Assembly: GCF_003025555.1 (NCBI RefSeq)
Contig: NZ_PYMH01000009.1
Coordinates: forward strand, 124,001 to 188,000
From: Photobacterium lutimaris
Lineage (GTDB): Bacteria > Pseudomonadota > Gammaproteobacteria > Enterobacterales > Vibrionaceae
Reading direction: 5' to 3'
DNA: 64,000 bases
A model generated the notes under the pieces. That model ran no database searches. It saw only the letters and a program-made list of their open reading frames with translations, and had not been told where the DNA came from. This document shows, in pieces, positions 1-8,045 of this stretch; the stretch's first letter is position 1; every line of letters starts with the position of its first letter. Position numbers and translations under genes: made by a program.

Positions 1-420
1 TTCAACCAATTTATCGGCCCACGCAAGCAAATAACGGCTTCCTGCAAATAACTCTCCGCGAAAATCACTGCGCAAGCCATAACAAAGTACAGGAATATTG
101 AGCTTGTCGACGACTTCCGTCAATTGGTAAACCTGCTCTTTGGTTAAGAATTGGCATTCATCTATCAATACACAGTCAACTTTTTGTGTTGAATGCATAT
201 CTTGCAGGCGGGTATACAGATCATCGCTTGCATTAAAGAGCTCAGCTTCCTCTTGCAAACCAATTCGAGAGCTGACCATGCCTTTGCCATAACGATCATC
301 AATGGCCGCGGTAAAAATCACCGGCGTCATTCCCCGCTCGCGGTAGTTAAATGATGACTGTAATAATGTTGTCGACTTACCCGCATTCATTGCCGAGTAA
401 TAGAAATACATCTGGGCCAT
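1..420 (-). CDS. tdk: Thymidine kinase, 3' end cut by the window edge
   Basis: Salvage enzyme that phosphorylates thymidine to dTMP with ATP in the cytoplasm. The gene reads leftward from an ATG at 418-420 and runs off the window at base 1, so 140 N-terminal residues are visible. The N-terminus MAQMYFYYSAMNAGKST holds the P-loop (AMNAGKST). The Walker B-like stretch VLIDECQFLT follows at about residues 94-103, and the conserved CYGLRSDFRGELF segment at about 117-129. These match E. coli Tdk almost residue for residue. The C-terminal zinc-binding part is outside the window. The downstream neighbour inside the window is the lysW-like gene on the same strand, whose terminator at 555-584 separates the two. 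Confidence 0.95.
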   Translation of the reverse strand, partial: MAQMYFYYSAMNAGKSTTLLQSSFNYRERGMTPVIFTAAIDDRYGKGMVSSRIGLQEEAELFNASDDLYTRLQDMHSTQKVDCVLIDECQFLTKEQVYQLTEVVDKLNIPVLCYGLRSDFRGELFAGSRYLLAWADKLVE

Positions 421-554
421 TAAGCTTCCCTAGTAATACGGTTGGTGCGTGAAAAATCAGCCGAGATGCTACAGAAAAGCCCTTCAGATTAAAAGGAGCA
501 AGCTCAACTTCTTTGTAACTGGATACCGGTAAAACCGCTCACCTCACTGAAATG

Positions 555-584
555 AAAAAAGCCTGTATTAAATACAGGCTTTTT
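555..584 (-). terminator. Rho-independent terminator of the lysW-like gene
   Basis: Perfect stem AGCCTGTATT/AATACAGGCT with a T-run on both strands. It lies just after the stop codon at 605 of the minus-strand transporter gene. Confidence 0.85.
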
Positions 585-604
585 CCATATTCACACCGTC
601 AGGA

Positions 605-2200
605 TTAAGCGCTAGCCGCGGCTTCCTGAGGACGGCGAGATAACCATGACAATCCGGCACAAGCCACGATAAAGGCAACGGTTGCGGCCATGAACGACAC
701 CGCCAGAGAGCTGGTGAAACCAAGAACCAAGAAACCAATGGTTGATACCACGGCCATCGACAAGGCGTACGGTAACTGAGTCGATACATGATCAATATGG
801 TGACAACGCGCACCTGTCGACGACAGGATTGTCGTATCAGAGATAGGAGAACAATGGTCACCGAAGACCGATCCCGCCAATACGGCCCCTAGCATAGGAA
901 GCATTAACATAATATCCGTCGCAGCTGCCAGATCACCGGCGATTGGAAGCATGATACCGAACGTACCCCATGACGTACCGGTTGAGAATGCCATCAAACC
1001 CGCAAGCAAGAACAGAATAGCCGGCAACAACATTGGGCTGATATTACCTTCCACCATGGTCGACAGGTATTTACCTGTCGCCATATCGCTTATCACCGAA
1101 CCGATGCTCCATGCAAACAGCAGGATTAGAATCGCGCCGAACATTGACTTAGCACCGATCCACAACGTAGACGACACATCGGCCATCGGGATGCGCTGGC
1201 GGAAAACCGGAACAAGTGCGGCAGCAAAGCCCACCAAACCACCGTATACCAAGGACATACCCACATCAGTGTTCTCAAAGGCACCTAAAACGCTAAATGC
1301 GAGACCATCAGCAGCCAGTGCTTGGTAACCTGTAAAGATCATAAAGAAGAAGGTCGCCACAATCAGTGTCACGATTGGCATGATTAGATCAGCAACACGA
1401 CCATTTTTACTTTCTTCAATTTCAAGTTCGTCATTCAGATCTTTGGCACGGCTATCATCATCACCTTCGTCAAATCCACGGCAGTGACTGGCTTCCAGCT
1501 CGTGCTTTTTCATCGGGCCCACATCAATTTGGAACCAAGCCACTACGAATACCATCAGCAGGGCAAAAACTGCATAGAAATTCATTGGAGCCAACTGAAC
1601 AAATGCGCCCAGCGGAGTATATTCCGTCACGCCATGTGAGGCCAAAATACCACCAATCAAGGTGATAATGTAAGCACCCCAGCTTGAAGCTGGCATTAAT
1701 ACACACATTGGTGCTGCTGTTGAATCAAGGATATAGGCCAGTTTGGCACGAGACACATAAAAGCGGTCTGTCACTGGTCGAGAGATCGAACCAACAGCCA
1801 AGCTATTAAAGTAATCATCAACAAAAATAAACACACCCAAGAAAGCAGCCAGCAGTTTGGCACCACGCTTGCTCTTGATTTTGGTTTGTGCCCATTCTGC
1901 AAATGCACGGGTACCGCCAGAAAGTGTCAGCAATGCTGTGGTCATACCCAGCAAAATAAGGAAGGCGACGATACTCATGTTCCAACTGTTAATGGCGCCG
2001 TCATCAATAAACAGCCCTTTAACCGTGGTACCAATGTAACTTGCGGTGCCGCCAACCGAAAAATCAGTTAACAGGAAAGCGCCCAGGAGGACACCAACAC
2101 CCAAAGAAACTAAAACGCGTCGTGTAAGGATTGCCAAGCCCAGTGCAACCAAAGGTGGCAACAATGACATGGCGGAATGGGAAAAATCTACAATATTCAT
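605..2200 (-). CDS. lysW: NhaC-family transporter, probable lysine permease LysW
   Basis: Inner-membrane secondary transporter of about 531 residues with a dozen hydrophobic segments and NhaC-superfamily motifs, for example FVDDYFNSLAVGS near residue 125 and FGDHCSPISDTTI near residue 450. The family includes Na+/H+ antiporters. Members behind a lysine riboswitch have been proposed as lysine importers (LysW), and such a riboswitch lies directly upstream here, so lysine is the likeliest substrate (inference). I chose the ATG at 2200 because a GAG-type ribosome site sits just upstream and the membrane protein begins there. An ATG at 2251 would add 17 residues but has no ribosome site. It is a single-gene unit closed by a terminator at 555-584. 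A plain Na+/H+ antiporter is the alternative. Confidence 0.8.
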   Translation of the reverse strand: MNIVDFSHSAMSLLPPLVALGLAILTRRVLVSLGVGVLLGAFLLTDFSVGGTASYIGTTVKGLFIDDGAINSWNMSIVAFLILLGMTTALLTLSGGTRAFAEWAQTKIKSKRGAKLLAAFLGVFIFVDDYFNSLAVGSISRPVTDRFYVSRAKLAYILDSTAAPMCVLMPASSWGAYIITLIGGILASHGVTEYTPLGAFVQLAPMNFYAVFALLMVFVVAWFQIDVGPMKKHELEASHCRGFDEGDDDSRAKDLNDELEIEESKNGRVADLIMPIVTLIVATFFFMIFTGYQALAADGLAFSVLGAFENTDVGMSLVYGGLVGFAAALVPVFRQRIPMADVSSTLWIGAKSMFGAILILLFAWSIGSVISDMATGKYLSTMVEGNISPMLLPAILFLLAGLMAFSTGTSWGTFGIMLPIAGDLAAATDIMLMLPMLGAVLAGSVFGDHCSPISDTTILSSTGARCHHIDHVSTQLPYALSMAVVSTIGFLVLGFTSSLAVSFMAATVAFIVACAGLSWLSRRPQEAAASA

Positions 2201-2305
2201 GATCTCGACTACAACCGATCCTGGTTGGAGATCTACTGTTTTACACGACATCTTGTCGTATATAGAAGAGCATTAGGAAGAAGACATTATCCTTTCCCGA
2301 CTCCA

Positions 2306-2487
2306 CAGTAGCGCTCCATAGTTAATGTAATTATATACTATGGCAGTGTTGTCCCTGTTCGGTGACAACACCAGCAAACTGGCTTGATAGTCCGAGCTTA
2401 CTTCGGCAACGGCTCCTTTCGTAAATCCTCATCGGTATCACCCTACGATTTACTACTTATAGACGATGCGCCTCTACCCTTAGTCTA
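2306..2487 (-). promoter_or_regulatory. Lysine riboswitch (L-box)
   Basis: On the minus strand the leader contains the conserved lysine-aptamer blocks in the right order: AGAGGCGC, AAGTAGT, GGAGCCGTTGCCGAAG, GCTGGTGTTGTC and the closing GGAGCGCTAC. The outer helix P1 forms between GGTAG (about 2474-2478) and CTACT (about 2307-2311). The arm GTTGTC/GACAAC is also present. It lies 106 bases before the chosen start of the NhaC-type gene. No clear terminator hairpin with a T-run follows, so control may be at translation or through a less obvious structure. Confidence 0.88.
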
Positions 2488-2854
2488 GGTCTGGTCAATT
2501 CTACGGAATAGACATCTAAATGCAACAAGTTAATATGAAAAAAATGACACAAATAGTGAATAGTCTTGCCGCAGGGGGCAATAATTATACAATTAAAAGC
2601 AAAATTTCATACTCGCCGCATATGAAATTGATGGCAAATATTTAACAACGTCTGATGATTGTAGATAAGATTATTTACTCATCTCAACCATTACATTCTA
2701 TTACAAATGAGAAATGAACCCGATAATTGGCGAAAAAACAAATAAACCCTTCATTTTTTAATTGGCATCGCTGTATTAAAAGTATTATTATTGCAATTAT
2801 TGAATTGTCACTGCTATTATTAAATTATAGTTTTAGGCCTACAGGAAATAAAAA
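2488..2854. other. AT-rich intergenic region upstream of hns
   Basis: About 370 bases between the riboswitch and hns with no open reading frame. It is strongly AT-rich with many short A and T tracts, as expected for a curved promoter region that H-NS itself binds (inference). It must hold the promoters for both divergent units. I could not pick single -35/-10 pairs with confidence. Confidence 0.5.
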
Positions 2855-3250
2855 ATGTCTGATGCAATGAAAGCGCTACTAAACCTTCGCAGCCTTCGCG
2901 CCCTTTCTCGTGAATATTCTCTTGAACAACTACAGGAAGCGCTAGAAAAACTTCAAACGGTTGTTACTGAACGTGAAGAGTCTGAAGCTGAAGAAGTCGC
3001 AAAAGAAAAAGAACGTACAGAGAAACTAGCTCAATACCGTGAAATGCTTCTTGCTGATGGTATTGACCCAGAAGAGCTTCTAGCGACTCTAAATAAAGCA
3101 CCTAAAGCGAAACGCGCACAGCGTCCAGCAAAATACTCCTTCATCGATGAAAACGGTGACAAGAAAACTTGGACTGGCCAAGGCCGTACACCAAGCGCTC
3201 TGAAAAAAGCACTTGACGAAGGTAAGTCTCTAGAAGAATTTGAAATCTAA
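2855..3250 (+). CDS. hns: H-NS family nucleoid-associated protein
   Basis: Xenogeneic silencer and nucleoid organiser of 131 residues. Residues 1-65 are the charged, helical oligomerisation part (MSDAMKALLNLRSLRAL, then a coiled-coil rich in E, K and L). A linker with KAPKAKRAQRPAK follows at about 81-93. The C-terminal DNA-binding domain carries the hallmark TWTGQGRTP at 105-113, whose QGR enters the minor groove of AT-rich DNA. Length and layout fit H-NS of Vibrionaceae (VicH). The ribosome site AGGAAA precedes the ATG by about 7 bases. It is monocistronic, with a terminator at 3279-3306 and an AT-rich upstream region consistent with autoregulation. Confidence 0.95.
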   Translation: MSDAMKALLNLRSLRALSREYSLEQLQEALEKLQTVVTEREESEAEEVAKEKERTEKLAQYREMLLADGIDPEELLATLNKAPKAKRAQRPAKYSFIDENGDKKTWTGQGRTPSALKKALDEGKSLEEFEI

Positions 3251-3278
3251 TCATTCAAATTATCTTGCGAATATCTAA

Positions 3279-3306
3279 AAAACCCGGCTATAGCCGGGTT
3301 TTTTTA
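3279..3306 (+). terminator. Rho-independent terminator of hns
   Basis: Perfect stem AACCCGGCTA/TAGCCGGGTT followed by a run of T. Confidence 0.95.
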
Positions 3307-3391
3307 TTGCTAGGGAAAGCACCCTTGATAAATATAAGCTTTTGATATGTAAGGTAAAAAACAACAACACCAACCACATAACCATGACAAA

Positions 3392-3410
3392 ATTAACTCG
3401 ACGAGTTAAT
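3392..3410. repeat. 19-bp perfect palindrome in a convergent gap
   Basis: ATTAACTCG-A-CGAGTTAAT lies between the hns terminator and the mltB terminator, where no promoter is expected. It looks like a dimeric-repressor operator, but no gene starts nearby. Confidence 0.6.
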
Positions 3411-3485
3411 AATACCCAATAATGAGTCGTTCATTTTGAGCCATCATTTCGATTATAGGGAAACTCGTTACTTTCTTTAAAGCAT

Positions 3486-3516
3486 AAAAAACCAGACCTT
3501 TTGGTCTGGATTTTTT
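3486..3516 (-). terminator. Rho-independent terminator of the ycgL-mltB unit
   Basis: Stem CCAGACC/GGTCTGG with T/A runs on both flanks, just beyond the minus-strand stop at 3530. Confidence 0.9.
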
Positions 3517-3529
3517 TCATAACATGAAA

Positions 3530-4498
3530 CTAGCGAATCTGATCAGCTAAATGGCTTACCGCCAAAGCAAAATAGTGTGAACGGTTCCAGTTAAGCAAGG
3601 ACTGATAATTACCGTAGATCAAGTAAGCCCGGCCATGTTTGTCATCCGGTTGAATAAGCCACGCATCAATATCGACATTCGGTAGTGCCTGTCCATTGAA
3701 GCGACGAACGCCTAATCGTTGCCAGTCAGCTAAGCTTTTGGCTTTACTCTTTTCAACCCCCATCAACGAAGCATTGATAGAAGTTGGCAGTGAAACTTGT
3801 CGGCCCCAGGTATATTTATCATCCCAGCCCGCTTGTTTTAAATAATTCGCAGCAGAAGCAAAAACATCGGCCTCTGTCTGCCAGATATCAATCTTTCCAT
3901 CATTATTGCCATCAACTGCATAAGACAAAAACGACGTTGGCATAAACTGAGGTTGCCCCATCGCGCCTGCCCAAGAGCCCTTCATATCCTCAGGGCTAAT
4001 ATGGCCAGCATCCAATATCTCCAGCGCTGCCATTACCTGCCCGCGGAAAAATGCCTCACGACGACCTTCATAAGCCATGGTCGATAAAGCTTCAACCACA
4101 TTATAATTCCCCATCAAGCGCCCGAAATTACTTTCCACGCCCCACAAGGCAACAATAAAGCGGGGCTGCACCCCATATTGCTGACCGATTTTATCCAGCG
4201 TCGATTTATGCTTATGATAAAGCTCATTCGCCTGTTTTACTTTCCAAGCTGGTACCGCGCGCGGAATATATTCATCCAGTGTCAATTTACGTTCTGGTTG
4301 ATTTTTATCCGCTTTTACTGCTCGTTCGACAAACGTAATGCCATCAAAAGCAGAGTTGATAATCGACTCTGAAATTCCTTTTTCCTGGGCTTCTACTTTT
4401 AGTCCTTCGACATATTTATCAAACCCTTCATCAGCATAAACCGCCGATGATAATCCTAACCCTAAGGCCACGAAGGCCGATATCAATCGCTTATGCAT
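3530..4498 (-). CDS. mltB: Periplasmic lytic murein transglycosylase, MltB family (GH103)
   Basis: Cleaves the MurNAc-GlcNAc bond of peptidoglycan to 1,6-anhydro products. The 322-residue protein starts with a signal peptide (MHKRLISAFVALGLGLSSAVYA, cut near residue 22). There is no lipobox cysteine, so it is probably soluble in the periplasm, unlike E. coli MltB. The SLT fold carries the catalytic glutamate E122 in ALWGVESNFGR. Other family signatures are GAMGQPQFMPTSFLSYAVDGNNDG and the substrate-groove motif LLNWNRSHYFALAV near the end. It lies 3 bases after ycgL and is probably co-transcribed with it. Confidence 0.93.
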   Translation of the reverse strand: MHKRLISAFVALGLGLSSAVYADEGFDKYVEGLKVEAQEKGISESIINSAFDGITFVERAVKADKNQPERKLTLDEYIPRAVPAWKVKQANELYHKHKSTLDKIGQQYGVQPRFIVALWGVESNFGRLMGNYNVVEALSTMAYEGRREAFFRGQVMAALEILDAGHISPEDMKGSWAGAMGQPQFMPTSFLSYAVDGNNDGKIDIWQTEADVFASAANYLKQAGWDDKYTWGRQVSLPTSINASLMGVEKSKAKSLADWQRLGVRRFNGQALPNVDIDAWLIQPDDKHGRAYLIYGNYQSLLNWNRSHYFALAVSHLADQIR

Positions 4499-4501
4499 AG
4501 T

Positions 4502-4786
4502 TTATCCTTTGCTGCTGGCGGCTTTATCCGCTTTGTATTGCTCCAGTAAGTTTGGCACGGGTGGCGGTACTTGCAGGTAATATCCACACCCCTTGAGATC
4601 CGCTTTTACTTTATCGATATCTGCCTGTGCCAACTTATGACGTGCATCTAACTTAATTACCATGACAAATTGTGGCGTACCAAATGTTTTCATCAGCGTT
4701 TCAGGCACTGATGAAAAATCATCTTTCTTGTTGATATAGAGGTAGGTATTGTCTTTCTTAGGGCTTTTGTAAATTGCGCACAACAT
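4502..4786 (-). CDS. ycgL: YcgL-domain protein
   Basis: Small cytoplasmic protein of 94 residues from the start MLCAIYKSPKKDNTYLYI. This is the conserved YcgL beginning and is preceded by the ribosome site AGGT. An upstream in-frame ATG at 4846 would add 20 unconserved residues. Family features are the YKSPKKDNTYLYI opening, the FGTPQFVMVIKL core and the YYLQVPPPVPNLL end. The molecular function of the family is unsettled. It is next to mltB and divergent from minC, the usual place in Vibrionaceae and E. coli relatives. Confidence 0.88.
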   Translation of the reverse strand: MLCAIYKSPKKDNTYLYINKKDDFSSVPETLMKTFGTPQFVMVIKLDARHKLAQADIDKVKADLKGCGYYLQVPPPVPNLLEQYKADKAASSKG

Positions 4787-5007
4787 ATTGTCGGTAACCT
4801 GTTCGTTAATTTTGCTCTTTATCAGACAACGATTCGCATAAATCATTCCCTACCGGAGAGAGGATCGCCTACTTGATGAGACGGTTGTCTGAATTTCCAA
4901 CGCAAAAGCAAGGATAGCTTGCTGATATACGGTTTGGAATATAACATGCAAGTTACCCAAGAGATAACGTTCCCGAACGACTAATTTAGCGACAGTCATC
5001 AATACAC

Positions 5008-5670
5008 ATGACAAAATCTGCAGAACTCAAGGGAGGCTCTTTCACCCTCTCTGCCCTCCACTTGGTGGACGGCGACATACAGCAAGCAATCAACTTTCTC
5101 AAAGAGAAAGTTGAGCAGGCTCCTCATTTCTTTTCAGCAGCCCCCATCGTCATTGATGTCAGCCAAGCCGGAAATAAGTTGGATTTCGCCTTACTAAAAA
5201 GCCATGTTCAAGCTGCAGGCATGATCCCTGTTGGGATCAGTGGCTGCAAACAACCTGGTCAACAAGAGCAGGCAAAACAAGCCGGGTTTGCCATTATGAA
5301 TGCGGCCAAACAGGCCAAAGCGGCCGAACCTGTGATGACCCCGACAAAAATAATTAAAAATCCAGTTCGGTCAGGCCAGCAAATTTATGCTAAAAATAGT
5401 GACCTGATAGTGCTTGGACATGTAAGCCCTGCTGCAGAGATAATTGCTGATGGCTGTATCCATGTCTATGGCACCCTGCGAGGGCGTGCCATCGCTGGGG
5501 CTAGCGGTCAAAAAGAGGCAAAAATTTTCTGCCATAACTTACAACCTGAACTCATTTCCATTGCAGGGAATTACTGGTTAAGCGACAAAATACAAGAAGA
5601 GTTCTGGGGATCAAATGTCGTTATCTCGCTGGCTGAAAATAATTTGAACATAGAGCAAATGGCTCTATAA
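5008..5670 (+). CDS. minC: Septum-site-determining protein MinC
   Basis: Inhibitor of FtsZ assembly that keeps the division ring away from the poles. The 220-residue protein has an N-terminal FtsZ-antagonising domain (about 1-105), a linker rich in A, K and Q, and a C-terminal beta-helix that binds MinD. The latter shows HVYGTLRGRAIAGASG around residues 151-166 with the conserved RGRA, then FCHNLQPELISIAGNYW. It starts at the ATG at 5008 and is the first gene of minCDE, 21 bases before minD. Confidence 0.96.
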   Translation: MTKSAELKGGSFTLSALHLVDGDIQQAINFLKEKVEQAPHFFSAAPIVIDVSQAGNKLDFALLKSHVQAAGMIPVGISGCKQPGQQEQAKQAGFAIMNAAKQAKAAEPVMTPTKIIKNPVRSGQQIYAKNSDLIVLGHVSPAAEIIADGCIHVYGTLRGRAIAGASGQKEAKIFCHNLQPELISIAGNYWLSDKIQEEFWGSNVVISLAENNLNIEQMAL

Positions 5671-5691
5671 CGTTTAATAAGGAATTTAAAG

Positions 5692-6504
5692 ATGGCACGT
5701 ATTATCGTGGTTACCTCAGGTAAAGGTGGCGTTGGTAAAACTACCTCGAGTGCAGCTATTGCATCAGGCCTTGCGCTTAGCGGCAAGAAGACGGCGGTGA
5801 TCGATTTCGATATCGGCCTGCGTAATCTTGACCTCATCATGGGCTGTGAGCGTCGCGTAGTCTATGACTTCGTCAACGTTATCAATGGTGAAGCTAACCT
5901 AAACCAGGCACTTATCAAAGACAAGCGTGTTGACAACCTATATGTTCTACCCGCTTCTCAAACCCGTGACAAAGACGCGCTGAGCCGTGAAGGTGTCGAA
6001 CGTGTTTTCAACGATATGGCTGAGATGGGCTTTGATTTCATTATCTGTGATTCACCGGCAGGCATCGAGACCGGTGCACTGATGGCGCTATACTTTGCCG
6101 ACGAAGCCATTGTCACTACCAACCCTGAAGTGTCTTCTGTGCGTGACTCTGACCGTATTCTTGGCATCCTTGACTCAAAGTCTCGTCGCGCCGAGCAAGC
6201 CGAAGAGCCAGTCAAAACGCACCTACTGCTAACACGCTATAACCCGGCTCGGGTAACATTAGGCGAAATGCTGAGTGTGGGCGATGTCGAGGAAATCCTT
6301 CATATTCCTCTGCTCGGTGTGATCCCGGAAAGCCAGGCAGTACTGAATGCATCGAACAAAGGTGAACCGGTTATTTTTGACAAAGAATCCGATGCGGGTA
6401 TCGCCTACGAAGACACAGTTGCCCGCTTGCTGGGTGAAGAGCGTCCCTTCCGCTTCCTTGAAGAAGAGAAGAAAGGCTTCCTAAAACGTCTATTCGGAGG
6501 ATAA
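5692..6504 (+). CDS. minD: Septum-site-determining ATPase MinD
   Basis: Membrane-cycling ATPase that carries MinC and oscillates with MinE. In 270 residues the deviant Walker A GKGGVGKT (10-17, with the signature lysine K11), switch I aspartate D40 (VIDFDIGLRNLD) and the DSPAGIE switch II motif are all visible. The C-terminal amphipathic membrane-targeting helix EEEKKGFLKRLFGG is intact. The ribosome site AAGGAA lies 8 bases before the ATG. Its reading frame is 6 bases from minE. Confidence 0.98.
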   Translation: MARIIVVTSGKGGVGKTTSSAAIASGLALSGKKTAVIDFDIGLRNLDLIMGCERRVVYDFVNVINGEANLNQALIKDKRVDNLYVLPASQTRDKDALSREGVERVFNDMAEMGFDFIICDSPAGIETGALMALYFADEAIVTTNPEVSSVRDSDRILGILDSKSRRAEQAEEPVKTHLLLTRYNPARVTLGEMLSVGDVEEILHIPLLGVIPESQAVLNASNKGEPVIFDKESDAGIAYEDTVARLLGEERPFRFLEEEKKGFLKRLFGG

Positions 6505-6510
6505 TACACG

Positions 6511-6774
6511 ATGGCATTGTTAGAATTCTTCCGCCCCAAGAAAACAACGACTGCCAGTCTAGCCAAAGAGCGGCTGCAAATTATCGTTGCTGAACGCCGT
6601 TCTGCCGATCATAGTGCACCTAGCTATTTACCGCAGTTGAAACAGGATATCCTGGACGTCATCCGCAAATATGTTGAAATCAGCCCTGAGCAGGTTTCTG
6701 TAAACCTCGATCAGAAAGAAGAAGATCTTTCCGTACTCGAACTCAACGTCACTCTGCCAGACGAAGAAAAGTAA
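6511..6774 (+). CDS. minE: Cell division topological specificity factor MinE
   Basis: Stimulates the MinD ATPase and sets the pole-to-pole oscillation. The 87-residue protein has the N-terminal membrane-binding helix MALLEFFRPKK, the MinD-contact helix TASLAKERLQIIVAERR (about 14-30) and the C-terminal dimerisation domain with ILDVIRKYVEISPEQVSVNLD. It is the last gene of the operon, followed by a terminator at 6797-6827. Confidence 0.97.
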   Translation: MALLEFFRPKKTTTASLAKERLQIIVAERRSADHSAPSYLPQLKQDILDVIRKYVEISPEQVSVNLDQKEEDLSVLELNVTLPDEEK

Positions 6775-6796
6775 GTTTATCGCTATTAAAGCTATT

Positions 6797-6827
6797 AAAA
6801 AGCCCTGCACACTGTGCGGGGCTTTTT
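6797..6827 (+). terminator. Bidirectional terminator between minE and rnd
   Basis: Stem AAGCCCTGCACA/TGTGCGGGGCTT (with G-T pairing) and T-runs on both strands. It serves minCDE on the plus strand and rnd on the minus strand. Confidence 0.9.
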
Positions 6828-6857
6828 GTTGGCTATAACGCTATCTCTGCGCTGCCT

Positions 6858-7982
6858 TTAGTCTTTTTTCAGCAAAGGCAATACTTTTTGCTCAAACAGC
6901 GGCTTGCGCCATGTCTTTAGCATATCCGGCATGCTGTCAGACGGCGCGTCTTTTTTCCATGCCCAAGAGATCAACTGGTTGATCTGCTTTTTCGATGCCA
7001 GAAACTCTGCCATCAGGCCAGTTTCCGTCTCTACCGTCGTCACCACATCCTTAATGTGCTTAACCTTTTGCTTGTAACCCGGCAAATCCATCAGTCTGGT
7101 GATTTTTTCAGGGTACTGCTCTGGCGGCATGTCATCGACATCGTAAACCATTTTTAGCAAACGGTTCGCATGGCGTTGAATTTCCATGCTCTCGAAGCCT
7201 TCTTTCGCCATGACCGCCTTGGACTTGATGCCGAAACGGGCCAGCTTCCAAAGGTGCAGCTCTTTCACAATAAAATTCAGGGCCAAGTCGCGCTTACGCG
7301 CTTCCAACACACGCCATTTAGCGGCTTTTTGCAAAATAGCCAACTGCTTAGGGTTTAGCTGCCAAGCGTTTTTGATATCAAGAAAGGCTTTATCCGGATC
7401 GATGGTCTTAACCCGCTTGAGCATCAAGCCAGCACACTCCTGAGCCAGCGCCTCCTGCCAGCCTTTGTTTACCACTTGCGGCATCAGCTTCTGGTAAAGC
7501 GGCAGCAGATAGTACACATCGGCGGCGGCATAATCGAGCTGACGGTCGGTCAGTGGACGGGCGAGCCAGTTAGTGCGCGCCTCACCTTTATCAAGCTCAA
7601 TACCCAGATAATCTTTTACCAATGTACCGAAACCGGCTGACACTCCGTAGCCAAGGAATGAGGCCATGATCTGGGTATCAATCATCGGCACAGGCAGACA
7701 ACCGGCATAGTATTGGAAAACTTCCAAATCTTCGCCACAGGCATGAAGTACCTTGATCACCGACTGATCGCGCAGCAGATCCCACAACGGCTCAAGATCC
7801 TCAATCGCCAACGGGTCAATCAATGCCAGCGACTCACCATCAAATAGCTGGATCAAGCCAAGCTTCGGGTACAGGGTCCGGGTTCTGACAAATTCAGTAT
7901 CCAGCATGACAGCGGTCTGGCGGCGAGCCTGAAGGCAGATCGTCTCCAGCCGTTCACGGCTGGTAATTATTTCAAAATTCAC
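6858..7982 (-). CDS. rnd: Ribonuclease D
   Basis: 3'-5' exoribonuclease that trims tRNA and other small RNA precursors. The 374-residue protein begins at a GTG at 7982 (then NFEIITSRERLE), which has a GGTGAG ribosome site. The ATG at 8021 falls inside the fadD terminator hairpin and is rejected. The DEDDy active site is visible: LDTEFVRTR (D28, E30), LHACGEDLEVF and LDYAAADVYYL. An HRDC domain follows in the second half (about 200-290). Initiation at a non-ATG codon is also known for E. coli rnd. It lies downstream of fadD and ends against minE. Confidence 0.95.
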   Translation of the reverse strand: MNFEIITSRERLETICLQARRQTAVMLDTEFVRTRTLYPKLGLIQLFDGESLALIDPLAIEDLEPLWDLLRDQSVIKVLHACGEDLEVFQYYAGCLPVPMIDTQIMASFLGYGVSAGFGTLVKDYLGIELDKGEARTNWLARPLTDRQLDYAAADVYYLLPLYQKLMPQVVNKGWQEALAQECAGLMLKRVKTIDPDKAFLDIKNAWQLNPKQLAILQKAAKWRVLEARKRDLALNFIVKELHLWKLARFGIKSKAVMAKEGFESMEIQRHANRLLKMVYDVDDMPPEQYPEKITRLMDLPGYKQKVKHIKDVVTTVETETGLMAEFLASKKQINQLISWAWKKDAPSDSMPDMLKTWRKPLFEQKVLPLLKKD

Positions 7983-7996
7983 AGTATTCTCACCAA

Positions 7997-8023
7997 TAAA
8001 ATGCCGGCTTGAGGCCGGCATTC
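7997..8023 (-). terminator. Terminator of fadD, just upstream of rnd
   Basis: Minus-strand hairpin AATGCCGGCCTC/AAGCCGGCATT followed by TTTTATT. It lies between the fadD stop (8046) and the rnd GTG (7982), so rnd must have some readthrough or its own promoter. Confidence 0.85.
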
Positions 8024-8045
8024 TTTGTATTAATTCACGATGTGC

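Noticed and set aside
2046..2276. Plus-strand ORF over the 5' end of the transporter gene and its leader
   Set aside because: Antisense shadow of the lysW-like gene, with no ribosome site or conserved features.
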